From assembly GCA_934045905.1 (NCBI GenBank), contig OW203762.1:21484345-21548344 (forward strand): DNA of 64,000 nt. The letters run 5' to 3'. The stretch is from Leuctra nigra. Its lineage: Eukaryota; Arthropoda; Insecta; Plecoptera; Leuctridae. Positions 1-12,520 of this stretch are shown piece after piece (position 1 is the first letter of the stretch; every line of letters starts with the position of its first letter). The notes below the pieces were generated by a model that saw only the letters and a program-made list of their open reading frames with translations, did no database searches and was not told the DNA's origin. The position numbers and the translations under genes were made by a program.

Positions 1-452
1 GCTTCGAGTAACACCATAATCGTCCTCGCATAGTATTGACCACTTATAGAATTACATTCCACCCGGAGTGTAATTGCTTGGTAAAATCATTTATAGTTAG
101 AATGATGACGCATTTGATTGTAATGTCAAAATGTAACATGCACAGACCGAGTATCCAGAAATATATTTCGATTTTCAAGCACGAATATTTTATGTAGAAA
201 TATTGTCATGGCAACTGCCAATGTCATTCCTGGAACAGTTTGACTTCAAGTACATTCGGGTCAAAATCAGATCGATTCTGTCTGCTGCACTTGGTCTAAT
301 ATTATTGTTGTCGAGGTTGTGATATGTGTTCGGTGTTGGCGTGGGTGAAGTGGAGGGTGTGGGGGGGATGAATATGCGACACTGACAGGCAGGCATCACG
401 ATTAGGCACGTGCAAGGTCGTCGCGGTGCTTCGGCCAAGCGTCTTGCTATAC

Positions 453-846
453 CTTGGTCCAGCTCTATCCGCAACGACGTGACCTGCTCGCGGATGTCAA
501 TGAACAGCCACATGACGGTGGTGGTAGCGACGACACATACGAACACGAGGACGACGGTGAAGGCTCGTATCAGCGAGCTGCACGCCCGTCGTCTCATCTG
601 CCTGCCCCGAGTGCCGCGGCCCTTGCCCAGCACCCAGTAGTCGTCCTGATCCTCGGTCGACTCGGACAGGAGGCCGTCCTGCGAGCTGGCGCCACCGCCG
701 GCGCTACTGCCGCCGCCGCTGCGTTTGCCGCCTCCACCGCGCTTGCCGGCGACGGCAGAGTGAGCCACTAGAGCGTCGAGCTCTTTGCGCTTCTTCATCT
801 TTTTGCTAGCCCTCAAGGGGACGCTGACGTGATGCACCGAGTCCAT
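453..846 (-). CDS. EFCAB14: EFCAB14-like, alternative first coding exon 1a (membrane anchor)
   Basis: This is the N-terminal coding exon of an EF-hand calcium-binding domain protein 14 homologue. The ATG is at 846. A second in-frame ATG at 798 begins MKKRKELDALVA, which resembles the start of vertebrate EFCAB14 (MKKRKELNAL) and may be the ancestral start. Then follow a Gly/Ser-rich stretch, an acidic segment (STEDQDD), a basic stop-transfer region (RGRQMRRR) and one hydrophobic span of about 20 residues ending VMWLFID. After the anchor comes a heptad-like EQVTSLRIELDQ, as in the family's lumenal coiled coil. The donor CAAG|GTATAG at 453/452 leaves phase 1; reading beyond it gives low-complexity Pro/Thr sequence, so I stop the exon there. 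The EF-hands and the rest of the gene lie left of the window. The family call rests on N-terminal similarity and topology only. Confidence 0.6.
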
Positions 847-1298
847 TGTCTTAACGCACGAAACTAATTGATCTACTCAATTAAATGACACATATTCGAC
901 ACCACTGATCACAAATCAAACAGTTTCACTCCCCCAAGGCTACTGAAACTTTGTAAAAAAAACTCAATTGCACATACATAAATAATTTCCTTCTTTATTG
1001 TTTCGTCTATCTTATCTCGAGACAAGTCTTATCACCAACTGTTTCAGCCCGAGCCTAGTAAAAGCATGTAGAAAAGAACTCTTGTCAGACTGGTCAACAA
1101 CGACGGAAAGTTTACGCACTGATACGTCCAACAATTCCACTGGTACGCCCGAACTTGAGCCACTCGTACGCTCAAATAGCAATTACATACTTTCAACATC
1201 CATCATATGACCGATAACAACTCCCAAGGCTGTTATTAGAGAAGTTTCGAATGTAAACCAGACGAACGCGTCATACCACCAACGCTTTGTTGAATTAT

Positions 1299-1560
1299 CT
1301 AATCTGTAGCGTGAAACAAGACCCGTAAACACTTTTTAATGTCCTGCACTGGTACGAGCGACTGTCGTTTCGATGTGAATATGGCGAGTGCCTTGACGCA
1401 CCCGCTGCCAGGCAGGGTGAGAATCGACCCGTCGCTCATTGATCTGCCAGCACCCGACGCCCACCGTTCACCCTCGACACGGGGAGAGGGGCGCCGCGAC
1501 GACCGAAATGTGGCGGGAGATTTGAACGTCACGGTCGAAGTTGTGTCGTTATCAGGATGA
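1299..1560. other. GC-rich block with opposing short ORFs, unassigned
   Basis: A locally GC-rich, CpG-containing block in otherwise AT-rich DNA, open on both strands (minus 77 codons, plus 73 codons). I recognise no protein family on either strand. It lies upstream of EFCAB14 exon 1a and between the two alternative first exons, so a promoter or untranslated exon is as likely as a coding exon. Confidence 0.3.
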
Positions 1561-3520
1561 ATATAACTTTGAATAGTTATAGAGTGAGAGTGGTATGATA
1601 CCTATAAATAGTTCGAAAATTCCAAACGCTCTGTCATGGACCTGTCATATTCTTATCATCACCTGATACAGTGACGGGTAGTTAAGACTTACAAATATTT
1701 ATAACTATTCCGAAGAAGAACAAGAATCGAAAAGTTGATATTGCTTGTTCCTATTGTCCTTCTTATTGGACAGAGGTAACTAACCGTAAACTGCAAGGGT
1801 ACGTGGAGTAATGTTATATAATTGATAAGTTTTCGAAAATAATGAAGTGACCGATAAGCTTGAGTGAGTCAATAAATCAATAATTCATTACACGAATCAC
1901 GACACTTATTTTGCGGTTAAATTTATGTAATTATCATCATTATTAATTTACTATCAACGTAGGTTACTATCACAACATAGAGATAACAGCGTGATTCACA
2001 TTTTTCCAATAACTATTGCCAGTCAATAAATTATATTGACTTCGAGGAACTCAGATGAATTGTCATTGAAATTGAGAAGCCAATTTTGATGACAAATTGG
2101 TGTTGTTAAAATTTGAGACAGTATGAAAGATGAATTGATCTAAAGTTCAGATGAAGCAGGTGGTTTTGATTACTCTTCCAGTTCAATCAATCTCAGTTTT
2201 AATTATGTAACTGTGTTGTTAACTTGGAACCTAGATTGACATTCTCTTGTTGACAAACTGATAGATTGTCGAGACCTGATTAGTGGTAGCATGTTCTAGT
2301 GATTGTTTAAATAATTTCAACACTACCGACTCTTATCTTAAGAGAATAAAAAGCTTTCATTATCAGTAGGTATAATGGAGTGATGCCAGATTGCGTTTTT
2401 CTAGGCGGGGTATGCCGAGGCCTCGGGTATGCTGTGTAAGTAATGCCAGTATACAATACCTACATTTCTGAGATGTAAAATGTTTTCCAACATATTGACA
2501 TTGGTTAGTAAATGTGTAGGAATTGATGGAAAGAAAGTGATTACCTACTGCTTTGGAACGGAAATTAAGTAAAAAGTGGCACAGATATTTTTACATGTGT
2601 AATGTACCCAAGTCAATCGCCCAAGTTCAAAGGGCAATAATTTAGAGTGCAGCAGTAAAATTGCAATTTTCAAAACTTCGTCATATCTGAGCCATGACTT
2701 CCATAAACAACAAAAATATTTATAAACAAACAAACAACTATCATTTCCTTTTCATTGGAAAATGCAATCAGGTACAAGAAAATGATTTTCATAAAATTGA
2801 TTATTGAATGGAAAGAAATAACATGGCTTGTGAGCTAAACTTAGAATTATCCATTAGTAGAGGAGATATAAGTATACATTTTGTAATAAATAAATTACCT
2901 TGATGTCCCTGATCCTCAAACACCATAATAAATTCAGATCATTCTGACAAGAAAATGTCAAACTCATTGTAATTCATCATTTTAATGACAGGGACAAGAT
3001 TGGTAGAATGGAATCTATATCAGAATGTTTATAAATAGGTCATTGCGTCATAATTGTTTGATTTCTTGTTAAATTCGTTTCTTTCTTTTTCTAACAATTT
3101 AGACTTGACAGAGATCTATGAATAGTCATGAATAAGAATGGAAGATGAAGAAGGCGTGTGTGTACTGTGTGGATGTTATTAAGACTAGAGAGGAACCATC
3201 CCCTCATTTGCCTCTAGGAGAACCACATTCAAGACACATGCTATGGACAGCCAAAAGAATCGAACCTGGCCCTTCTGAATGAAGGGTTTGTGTTTTTCAA
3301 GGAACAAAAGATTTATGGATGAGCAGACCCTCCCCCCTCCATTCTCCTACACGGGGGAGTTACATTGAATACATAACTGCATACAATTAATAAAGTCATA
3401 ACATAATAAGCATTAGCAATGCCAGTTGGATGACACAGTCATGTTCTTGACTTGGCAACATAGTAGGTACCTTGCCTAGTAACAAATAGGCACTGACCAA
3501 TGAAACATTAGCGCTACTAA
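1561..3520. other. AT-rich non-coding stretch
   Basis: No coding exon, RNA gene or clear transposon end was recognised. It would be intronic for EFCAB14 transcripts that start at the upstream exon pair (4303-4663). Confidence 0.5.
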
Positions 3521-3680
3521 GGCCGGGTAGGACCAACTTTGGATTAGCTAACTATCGATAGTTAGTGAGCAGTTAACCAATGAATCCAGTTGGCGCGAAT
3601 TCCACAGCCAATGGGATTCACTAACTTCCACTAACTATCGATACCTAGTTAACTTAATCCAATTTTGGTCCTACCCGGCC
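3521..3680. mobile_element. Harbinger-like MITE, 160 bp, TAA target duplication
   Basis: Terminal inverted repeats GGCCGGGTAGGACCAA and TTGGTCCTACCCGGCC enclose a short core holding two copies of an ACTATCGATA motif. TAA flanks both ends (3518-3520 and 3681-3683). The 3-bp TAA duplication is typical of PIF/Harbinger MITEs. Related inverted repeats occur at 53220-53725. Confidence 0.7.
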
Positions 3681-4142
3681 TAAAGGTAATAGTGGAACTA
3701 ATGTTTTGAGAGTAAAAGCTCCAATTTATGAATTTAATAGATTAATTATTCGTATTCCTTTTGGACGAAGGAAATAATGTAAGTTTTATGTAGGTAGAGA
3801 AATCATTTTTATCTCTTTACATCTTACTTCCTTCATTCGGAAAGTCTACAGTGTTAATTTCACTGAAAAACCAACCTACTTGGCCTACTTCAAACAATTT
3901 CATACCAAACGATTTCCCCAACTCATCACCTTGCGAAAAGCTTTGGAAGCCGTACGTAGGTATTTAATGAATTAATTTTTGGTACCAGCATCCATTATTT
4001 CCACTGAAAAATTACTTGAAAAACTTCGGACTTGTCGTCCAAAGTTACGAATTTATGTTAAGTGCCACTAGGTTGCGGGTCCTGCACTGTTATTTGCACC
4101 CTTTACCGAGTACGCTCGGTGACTAGATATAGGTCGTCTCAC

Positions 4143-4178
4143 CTTCGGTGATACCAAAATATGTATCAACCTTGCCGT
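4143..4178 (-). CDS. EFCAB14: Candidate 36-nt cassette microexon of the EFCAB14-like gene
   Basis: On the minus strand a pyrimidine-rich tract ending in CGGCAG precedes 36 nt that end GAAG|GTGAGA. Entered in phase 1 from the donor at 4303, it reads DGKVDTYFGITE and leaves in phase 1, so including or skipping it keeps frame. Both splice sites fit the consensus. No homologous peptide was recognised in the family, so this could be a chance ORF in an intron. Confidence 0.35.
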
Positions 4179-4302
4179 CTGCCGATAAGAAGTATAATAA
4201 GATTACTGCTTGCGGTTTTAGATAGATACATAATATAGGTACTTGACGTTTAGTGATGATAAGAAATAGATAAATAATAAGTTTATATGTTAGTCTACTC
4301 AC

Positions 4303-4663
4303 CGGCTCGGACATTCGTGTCAAGTCTTCGAACTTCTCCATGTAGAACCACTGCGAGCCAAGTGATGACAATCAGCCAACAAATGAGCAGAGTCACAGCT
4401 ATCGTCAATGCCAGTGTCTGCGCCCTACATCTACAAGACTTTGGTGGATGTTCGACCCGGGCTGATGAAGAACCGCGATATCGTCTGCTGAGATACAACA
4501 AGAGATTATTTTACTGTGACTATAGACAAGAACTAAACACAAAGTAGTAAGCTTACCGTTTAAGCTTTTTCCTTTTGGGTGTTAGCACAAATTCTGATAT
4601 CTCGGAGCCAGTATCACTGCCAGATAAACCTAGCAGTTGGAAGGACTCATTATTGTTCTCCAT
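4303..4663 (-). CDS. EFCAB14: EFCAB14-like, alternative 5' exon pair 1b (membrane anchor)
   Basis: Two exons. The first (4663-4557) reads MENNNESFQLLG ... KRKKLK and ends in a split Arg codon at CG|GTAAGC. The second (4484-4303) completes Arg, runs through RYRGSSSARVEHPPKS and one hydrophobic anchor (ALTIAVTLLICWLIVITW), then HGEVRRLDTNVRA, and ends at GCCG|GTGAGT. That gives 96 codons plus 1 nt, phase 1, the same exit phase as the exon at 453. The layout (basic cytosolic tail, one anchor, heptad-like start) mirrors exon 1a. The simplest reading is an alternative promoter and N-terminus for the same off-window body. The acceptor is CAGCAG, so one extra Arg (exon start 4487) is possible. A separate gene with similar topology cannot be excluded. 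Confidence 0.5.
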
Positions 4664-5290
4664 TGCCTAAGAAAAGTGGTTCTACATTGCACCATGTCCG
4701 TAACATGATATATTTAATAAGTTGTGTTTATTAAGTACGTAATTCATTAATTGAAATGCATTAGAACGGCTGTAAGCTATGACCGGAGTACAAGACGACT
4801 ATATTTAACCGATGGCTTCTTCGACCATAACCTCAAAATCACAAAAAATCACACTGTTGAAAGCGTAGGTACTAGTCGTAATGTAAGCAAACAATATTTT
4901 TAAACGATACTTCAAGAAAGAAAGAAATGTCAAGCAGAGAGTTGCGTTCTCAACCAAAATAAATAATAGCGTAAATTAACGTCAAGTAAAATCAACATGA
5001 CCTGGAACTCGAACTGACACTTGATTGGACTTTTTGATGACTGACAGCCGAGCTTCGAGAAAATGACACTGATGGCAGCAGCAGTCATTACAAATCAACT
5101 AGACACAATGCCCGCGAAAATTTCAAACCATTTATAGAGCGGCACAACCTCGTTGTAAGAAACAATCTGAAAGTACTATTATTATTATATAAATCCATGA
5201 TCTGAACAACCAGAATAAAAATATAACCCTGCCCATAAAAGACCCTCCGTGTAAAAGTAGCAGGCAAGTCTCTCCAACTAGTCACAAAAA

Positions 5291-5468
5291 ATTAGTGATA
5301 TTAAAATAATGTATCAATCCAATATTTTATTTTTAAAATATATAAAAAAAACACTTGAACTAAATAAAAAATAAAATAATGTATATTAAAATTAGTGATA
5401 TTAAAATAATGTATCAATCCAATATTTTATTTTTAAAATATATAAAAAAAAACACTTGAACTAAATAA
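5291..5468. repeat. Two-copy tandem duplication, 100-bp period
   Basis: The sequence starting ATTAGTGATATTAAAATAAT at 5291 recurs at 5391. It continues nearly unchanged for about 77 bp to CACTTGAACTAAATAAA. The sequence just before it (5232-5285) resembles the end of the hairpin MITE at 41931. Confidence 0.75.
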
Positions 5469-5469
5469 A

Positions 5470-5732
5470 CGGCATAACCTTTTGTTTCCAAATCTTGTAT
5501 ATGGTAGGGTGAATGCTCCAAACACCACTTATTCCTCTAAGCTCCAAATTTACATGTTTCAGAACAACACAAGATTTTCCATTATCCAGTACCTATATAT
5601 GACGGAAATGCCATTTGGATGCTTGGTGTAAAAATGCTACTTGCTTGCTCCAGCCTTTTTTATTTCAGAATTTAGGTAAGTGTGCGCGACGTACGACTTG
5701 GCTGGCGTGGCGTGGAGCGACCGCTCAACTAG
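5470..5732 (+). mobile_element. Dispersed repeat with terminal hairpin and CTAG end (degenerate copy)
   Basis: This is a diverged copy, in opposite orientation, of the family at 40439 and 63581. The shared end reads GTACGACTTGGCTGGCGTGG, then a hairpin around GTGGAGCGACCGCTC, then CTAG at 5729-5732. The rest matches the other copies only in patches. Confidence 0.55.
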
Positions 5733-7254
5733 ATAATGGTACATTCCTATGCGGGCTAATTTTGGCTATTTATCGATCAGTTAATTTTTATAACTATCGT
5801 GTGTTCTCGAATCAGCAAAATGTTTTCGTTTTTTTTTATCACGATCATCAACAAAACCACTTTCTTCACACTACATGGAAATGCTGTGCCACAATTTAGG
5901 TACACAATTATCTTAGTACCTATTTACTTTTATTATAATGTCAAGTGACAATGTACTTGTATGTAAATTGTATTTGCATTACGTTTGTAATATCGTGATT
6001 TCATTTTATAAGTTTATGTTTTTATGCAAGGTTTGAAGTACCCGCAGTGACTTTTATTGGTACAAGGTATTGCCAAAAGATTTAATTGGTACCATAGAGT
6101 ACCAATTAATTACTAATTAGTCTATGGATGTTTTGTGAGCTGAGTACCAGCAGTACCAGGTTAGTACATATATTATAAAAAAGTAAATCAAAAAGGTAAA
6201 GTATAATGTCGTGCTACATGCGTTATTATTATCATCGATTTTATCATTTTTCGACCTTTATTGGTATTATATTCAATTATCAATTAGATTTTATAATTTC
6301 CGTGTGCTTTATTAATTTTAATTTTTTTCAAATTAATTTTAGAAATTTAGATCTCTTGATTTTAATGAGTTGTGAATTCAAGTATTTTTCATAATGTTCA
6401 TTTTCGAGTAATTCAAACACCTTGCCTTTATCTTTGTAAACAAACGAACTTGAGGGTTGAAAGATATTCGAGTAGGTTTGTACTTGGACGTTGGAACCCT
6501 TTGGAACTATGCAATCGACCCATTATTATCCAATTCTCCAACTTGTGCGCGCAAGTGGGTGCAACTCGTTGTTTGTTGGTCTACAACACTAATGGATGAC
6601 ATTAATGGACCGCACGACGGTACGACAAACATCAACAGGTGTTTTGGCAACATCTACCTTGTGAAAGAGTTAATATCTTGTCAGTTTGTTTCCATCATTA
6701 ACACCTATTTTAAATGCGACTGCCGTGCCAGTGTGGGGTCTAGTACAGGTTGTACTGTCTAAAATACTCAATGTAACATTTATTTATTGATTACACCTTT
6801 TGTAACTTTATCTTATATTCATTTCTTAAACAATTCCGAACAATAACTTCACCCCTACTAAAAAATCACTCCTTACTAAAAAATACAAATTTCTTGTCAA
6901 AACTCTTAATTTTATTTCCTAGTCTATCTTTATCCTATATTGTTTGAGTATAATTCTAGACAAATCTAGACTTATTCCTAAATCCTAATTATATCTAGTC
7001 TCTTCAACAATTACAGCCAATTCTAATTTTTAGTGGAGAACGAATTTATAATCTCTCACAAATCTAATGAAAAATAGTTACTAATTCATCTACCTATACT
7101 TATTTTTGGTAAAATCTCATTGTTTTCCTAGTCTTCGAATCTACCTCATTAGGTACTTATTTCTAGACACGACTTATTTTTATCTTATCAGGTCTACTTT
7201 TAAATCGTTAGAAATAGGTTAGATTTGATTTTCTATAGATTTGATAGATTAGGC

Positions 7255-7437
7255 TTCTATCAGGCTAGCAGCCTAGAGGAGCAATAAATGAGATTACGGT
7301 ACAATAAATTTTGGAAAAATTACAAGAGTAGGGTACAAAATCACCCCCACATGTATATTGTGTAAATTCACAGAGAATATTCCATCTGCTATCAGGCAAG
7401 CAGGAAAATGATTAGTAATAAACGAGATTATGGTACT
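7255..7437. repeat. Diverged outlier monomers of the 9.9-21 kb satellite
   Basis: Contains recognisable satellite landmarks (AGAGAATATTC, CTATCAGGCAAGCAG, AAACGAGATTA) at lower similarity than the main array. Probably old, isolated monomers. Confidence 0.6.
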
Positions 7438-7439
7438 AT

Positions 7440-7570
7440 GTTGAGCGAGCGTCTCCATTCGGCTCTTTTGGACACTTTCTCTTTTTTTTTCTTTTTTTTT
7501 CGCCGCTGTAGGTCACATTTTTTTGGCGATCGAACTGAAATTTTGCACACATGCTAACATCATTCTAATT
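7440..7570 (-). mobile_element. Dispersed repeat family F, 3' end fragment
   Basis: Reverse copy of the end shared with 21263, 26517, 34076 and 50195: TTGAGCGAGCGTCTCC, then reverse-complemented GAGCCAAAAGG-type sequence, a poly-T tract and an ATCGAACTGAAATTTTGC segment. The element class is not identified. Confidence 0.5.
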
Positions 7571-9988
7571 TAGCCTGGGATTGTTTTTGAGCACTGCCCA
7601 ATGATTGCTTCAAAAATTACCATTTAACAACTTATCTTCTGATAGGTCGAAAATCAAAATGGTCAGATCAAGTTCAAATTTGGCATGGCCAATAAGAATA
7701 TCATTTTCAATTATTTTATAAATATTCAGCCCAACTAGTAGAGAACTTATGCACTTATTGACACTTTTAAAGTTTTCAAACTGTCAGAAATGACATTTCA
7801 AAACAGAAATTCCACTGCATTCTGGGTTGCTTTAAGTACTAGCATAGTCCGCTAGTAGCGCTGAGATCGCCTGCGAATGGCGGACCGGGTGCGGATAAGC
7901 AGGTGGAGATTTCACGCGCTGTGTGCTATTCTTATACCGGGTGGCGCAAAACATCCCCTTGTTTGAGAGGTCACTACATCAACACTATTAAAGATAGGGG
8001 TTTGAAACTTGAACATATTTTAGAAAACATACTGGCATATAATATATGTAAGTTTCAAACATATTTATTGGATGGGAAAAATTGGAAAAATTACCGAAGT
8101 TGTTTTTGAAAAAACAGAATAATCCATACAAAATTACGTGTTAGAAGGATTTGTTTGCAGTTACTTTGTAGGAAGTAGGTGATTTTATGTTTACTTATGA
8201 ATTCATAAATGAACATGAAATAACTTTTAATACATCTATGTGAATTTATCCTTGGTTTATTGAGTTATGTGTGAGAATGTATTTAACTTTCGTCCACTGA
8301 CATTAACGGGAGTTTAAATACCTACATTGTCTAAATCTTCGCTGAAAACACATACACAATTATTTTCTTCCCTCTCAATTTCTATTCTTGAAACCACAAT
8401 TATCAATAAGATACCTACTTTATACTAAATGGAGACACCTTTTATGGCAAATTATGACAACAATGGAAACTTCTGTGCAAAACAGAGCTGATTCTTTATA
8501 ACAAGCTACCAAATTGTTTAATCTCTAACGTGTGCTTTTCGAACGCTAGGTATAAACTGTTGATCAAAGGCTCAATTCAAATGTATGTAACTTTTTTCTC
8601 ATAACTCAAATATTTCTACAAATCGCATGCAATAAATTATTATATGTGTCCTATAACGTGTACAAATTTCAGCTCCTTATCATTTGTAGTTCTGTCGGAG
8701 TGAACTCGCAAACAGCGGGATTTTTTCGGCGAGTTTTGGGGGAGTTTTATTTTATTTACGAATTAATATGGATACCTCGGACATTTAATTATGTAAAATC
8801 ATGAAGTACGTGGGAAATTTTCAGCAATCTATTATAGAGTGGCAGCAATTTAAATGCGTAATGATGTATGGATGGAAACCTAGACAGGAAATGGGGCAAA
8901 TTCACATAGATTTTGTACCCGAGTAACAAATTCGCTTTGCAATCATAAGTTCTGTTCTCATTTCGATTTTTGTGTCAACTAATTAATTAATCATAAGCTA
9001 AAGAAGAGATTATGAAGGTTTTATATTTCACTATAGAACTACAAAAGTTTTAATCAACCGAACCATCAAGATTGTATGAAATTTCCACTGGTTTCGCCCA
9101 ATTTGCCCGCATTAATGGTTCATTTGGAAATGTATGAAAGGAATTTATTCTCGCTCTATTTTACATTGTGGCACTGAAAAGTATCTATTACTAACGGTAC
9201 TCTTTGTTCCTAACGCATATCCGTGCTTTGACACTATTTCCATAATTATATTTAAGAAAAATCAAATAGATAGCAGTGGCCAGCGTCAATGACTAATAGC
9301 GTGCATAGCAGCCATGTTGGGTTCTTCAATCCGCTCCTGGCGGGTTCAGCGTTTCGCCGCCAGATGTCACTGAGCTTTGCTGGTAATCGCCAATAGATGG
9401 CGTTTCTCAGTTTCAATGAAACATAATGTAGTCAATATGTAATTTAGGTATTAATATACAGGTACCTATCTAAAATAATTTATTTTAGGATATGGATCGT
9501 GTTACACAGTTGTAAAAACAACGTTTCGACTAGCATCATATTTTATACATTTCCAGCCCAATCGGTCAAGAATTTACAGACATTACTATTTAAGTGTTTT
9601 GATCTGTCCAAAGATATTTATTGAAAAGTATCAGTACATTAATCTGTTATTTAATTGATCCAGAGTGTTAATGGGAAGTTGCAAGGAAATTTGGTAATAA
9701 TGTAGTTAGTTATCTTTGATTGAATGGATCGTGCTCGATTGGCCATGTTGCGCGTGTCGGTGCTCGCTCATCAACGCGTTAACCCCCAAACGCGCCATCC
9801 CCAGAGCCATCCCCAAAAATCTCGGACGGCGAGGGATTGGTCGAGACGGGTCTCGTGGTCGTTTTCGTCGGACGGTGACGGATGTTGACGGAAGATGACG
9901 GAGCATGGAAAGCCAGCTACACAGAGCGTTTTCCTAGTTTAGTAAAATTACAAAGCCGTGTATACGTAAAATAACCCTACATGTATGT

Positions 9989-10508
9989 CAGTGGCGGTTT
10001 GTGGGTTTGAAATGTGGGGAGGCAGAAAAATATTTTATAAATACGTGAAATATATTAAACGTAATTATAAAATACTACAGTAAACGCGCGGGCAGAGCGG
10101 CGCGGGCAGAAAGCTTCGTCGTTCGCTCGGAGCCTCTCGGGCATGTTCGCCGCCTCCCTGACGTCATCATAGCTCTGCATGCGTCGCGCTTACCCCGCAC
10201 TCCCGCGCTTGCCCCTCGCCTGTAGAAATCAGAGGCTACACGAGGCTGTAAGCACCTCAGCCTCCCTTGCAGTCCGCGTATACGGCTAACGTGTATTCAG
10301 CAGCGCGCGCACTCATTGTCGGGGATAGGCGTGGCGAATTAAACCAATCAGTCAAAGTAAAATACTAATATTTATATAATTTAAAATTAAAATGATATAC
10401 ACAATTATATATGAAGTTAAGAGTTGTGAAATACGATGCAATCCCTTTCTTCTTCTCTAATATTTAGGGAGGCACAGCCTCCCTTGCCTCATGCACAAAC
10501 CGCCACTG
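9989..10508. mobile_element. Non-autonomous hAT element, 520 bp, inside the satellite
   Basis: Ends are CAGTGGCGGTTTGTG and CACAAACCGCCACTG, flanked by the 8-bp duplication ATGTATGT at 9981-9988 and 10509-10516. CAGTGGCG-type ends with 8-bp duplications are the hAT signature. The interior is GC-rich near 10090-10330 and encodes no transposase. Confidence 0.85.
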
Positions 10509-10849
10509 ATGTATGTGTACATTTATACAGAGAATATTCTAGCGTCTATCAGGCAAGCAGAGGGATAAGGAGTTATAAACGAGATAACGGTACATGTTTG
10601 GTCAAATTACAATAATGTACCTGTAAAATCACACTAATGTGTAAATTTACAGAGAATATTCTAGCGTCTATCAGGCAAGCAGAGGGATGAGGAGTTATAT
10701 AAACGAGATTACGGTACATGTTTGGTAAAATTACAATAATGTACCTGTAAAATCACACTACATGTGTGTGTAAATTTACAGAGAATATTCTATAGCGTCT
10801 ATCAGGCAAGCAGAGGGATGAGGAGTTAAAAACGAGATTACGGTATATG

Positions 10850-11023
10850 AAATTGAAATATGGTTTTTACTGATTCCCTCAGTTGCTCAGTTCGGTAAGT
10901 TGCTAACGCAGCTTATATGGGAACACTCGATAGCTCAGCTGGTAGAGCATCTGACTGAATATCGGAAGGTTGTGTGTTCGAGTCCCACTCAAGGAAAATC
11001 TTTTCACATTGCAGTTGGTATTT
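10850..11023 (+). mobile_element. tRNA-derived SINE, copy 1
   Basis: A 174-bp insertion flanked by 13-bp ATTACGGTAYATG duplications (10837-10849 and 11024-11036). It holds a tRNA-like head at 10924-10995: A box TAGCTCAGCTGGTAGAGC, anticodon stem TCTGA/TCGGA with loop CTGAATA (anticodon GAA), and B box GTTCGAGTCCC. The acceptor stem is mismatched, so this is a SINE promoter and not a functional tRNA gene. The tail reads GGAAAATCTTTTCACATTGC. Confidence 0.75.
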
Positions 11024-12520
11024 ATTACGGTACATGTTTGGTAAAATTACAATAATGTAGGTACCTGTAAAATCACACTACATGTATGTGTAAATTTACA
11101 GAGAATATTCTAGCGTCTATCAGGCAAGCAGAGGGATGAGGTTTTATAAACGAGATACGGTACATGTTTGGTAAAATTACAATAATGAACCTGTAAAATT
11201 ACAAAGTCGTGTAGGTATACGTAAAATAACCCTACATGTATGTGTAAATTTACAGAGAATATTCTAGCGTCTATCAGGCAAACAGGGGGATGAGGAGTTA
11301 TAAACAAGATTACGGTACATGTTTGGTAAAATTACAATAATGTGCCTGTAAAATCACCCTACATGTATGTGTAAATTTACAGAGAATATTCTAGCGTCTA
11401 TCAGGCAAGCTGGGGGATAAGGAGTTATAAACAAGATTACGGTACATGTTTGGTACTAAAATTACAATAATGTACCTGTAAAATTACAAAGTCGTGTATA
11501 CGTAAAATAACCCTACATTTAAGTGTAAATTTACAGAAAATATTCTAGCGTCTATCAGGCAAGCAGAGGGATGAGGAGTTATAAACGAGATTACGGTACA
11601 TGTTTGGTAAAATTACAATAAAGTACCTGTAAAATCACCCTTCATGTATGTGTAAGTTTACAGAGAATATTCTAGCGTCTATCAGGCAAGCAGGGGGATG
11701 AGGAGTTATAAACGAGATTAGGGTACATGTTTGGTAAAATTACAAAAATGTACCTGTAAAATCACATTACATGTATGTGTAAATTTACAGAAAATATTCT
11801 AGCGTCTATCAGGCAAGCAGAGGGATGAGAAGTTATAAACGAGATTACGGTATATGTTTGGTAAAATTACAATAATGAACCTGTAAAATTACAAAGTCGT
11901 GTATACGTTAAATAACCCTACATGTATGTGTAAACTTACATAGAATATTCTAGCGTCTATCAGGCAAGCAGAGGGATGAGGAGTTATAAACGAGATTACG
12001 GTACATGTTTGGTAAAATTACAATAATGTACCTGTAAAATCACACTACATGTATGTGTAAATTTACAGAGAATATTCTAGCGTCTATCAGGCAAGCAGGG
12101 GGATGAGGAGTTATAAACGAGATTACGGTACATGTTTGGTAAAATTACAATAATGTACCTGTAAAATCAGATCACCCTACATGTACGTGTAAGTTTACAG
12201 AGAATATTCTAGCGTCTATCAGGCAAGCAGAGGGATGAGAAGATATAAACGAGATTACGATACATGTTTGGTAAAATTACAATAATGTGCCTGTAAAATC
12301 ACACTACATGTATGTGTAAATTTACAGAGAATATTCTAGCGTCTATCAGGCAAGCAGAGGGATGAGGAGTTATAAACGAGATTACGGTACATGTTTGGTA
12401 AAATTACAATAATGTACCTGTAAAATCACACTACATGTATGTGTAAATTTACAGAGAATATTCTAGCTTCTATCAGGCAAGCAGAGGGATGAGGAGTTAA
12501 AAACGAGATTACGGTATATG

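Larger units (their letters stand above)
4664..9935. other. Intergenic region with scattered repeat fragments
   Basis: No gene was recognised. Repeat pieces listed separately lie at 5291-5468, 5470-5732, 7255-7437 and 7440-7570. The part at 6372-6762 is less AT-rich and partly open (101 codons on the plus strand) but matches no family I know. At 9716-9906 there is a short GC-rich stretch with imperfect repeats of a GACGG motif. Confidence 0.45.

Noticed and set aside
10924..10995. Functional tRNA-Phe(GAA) gene
   Set aside because: Acceptor stem mismatches, a T-stem mismatch, T at position 37, flanking target duplications and a SINE tail show a retroposon head. The same applies to the other three copies.
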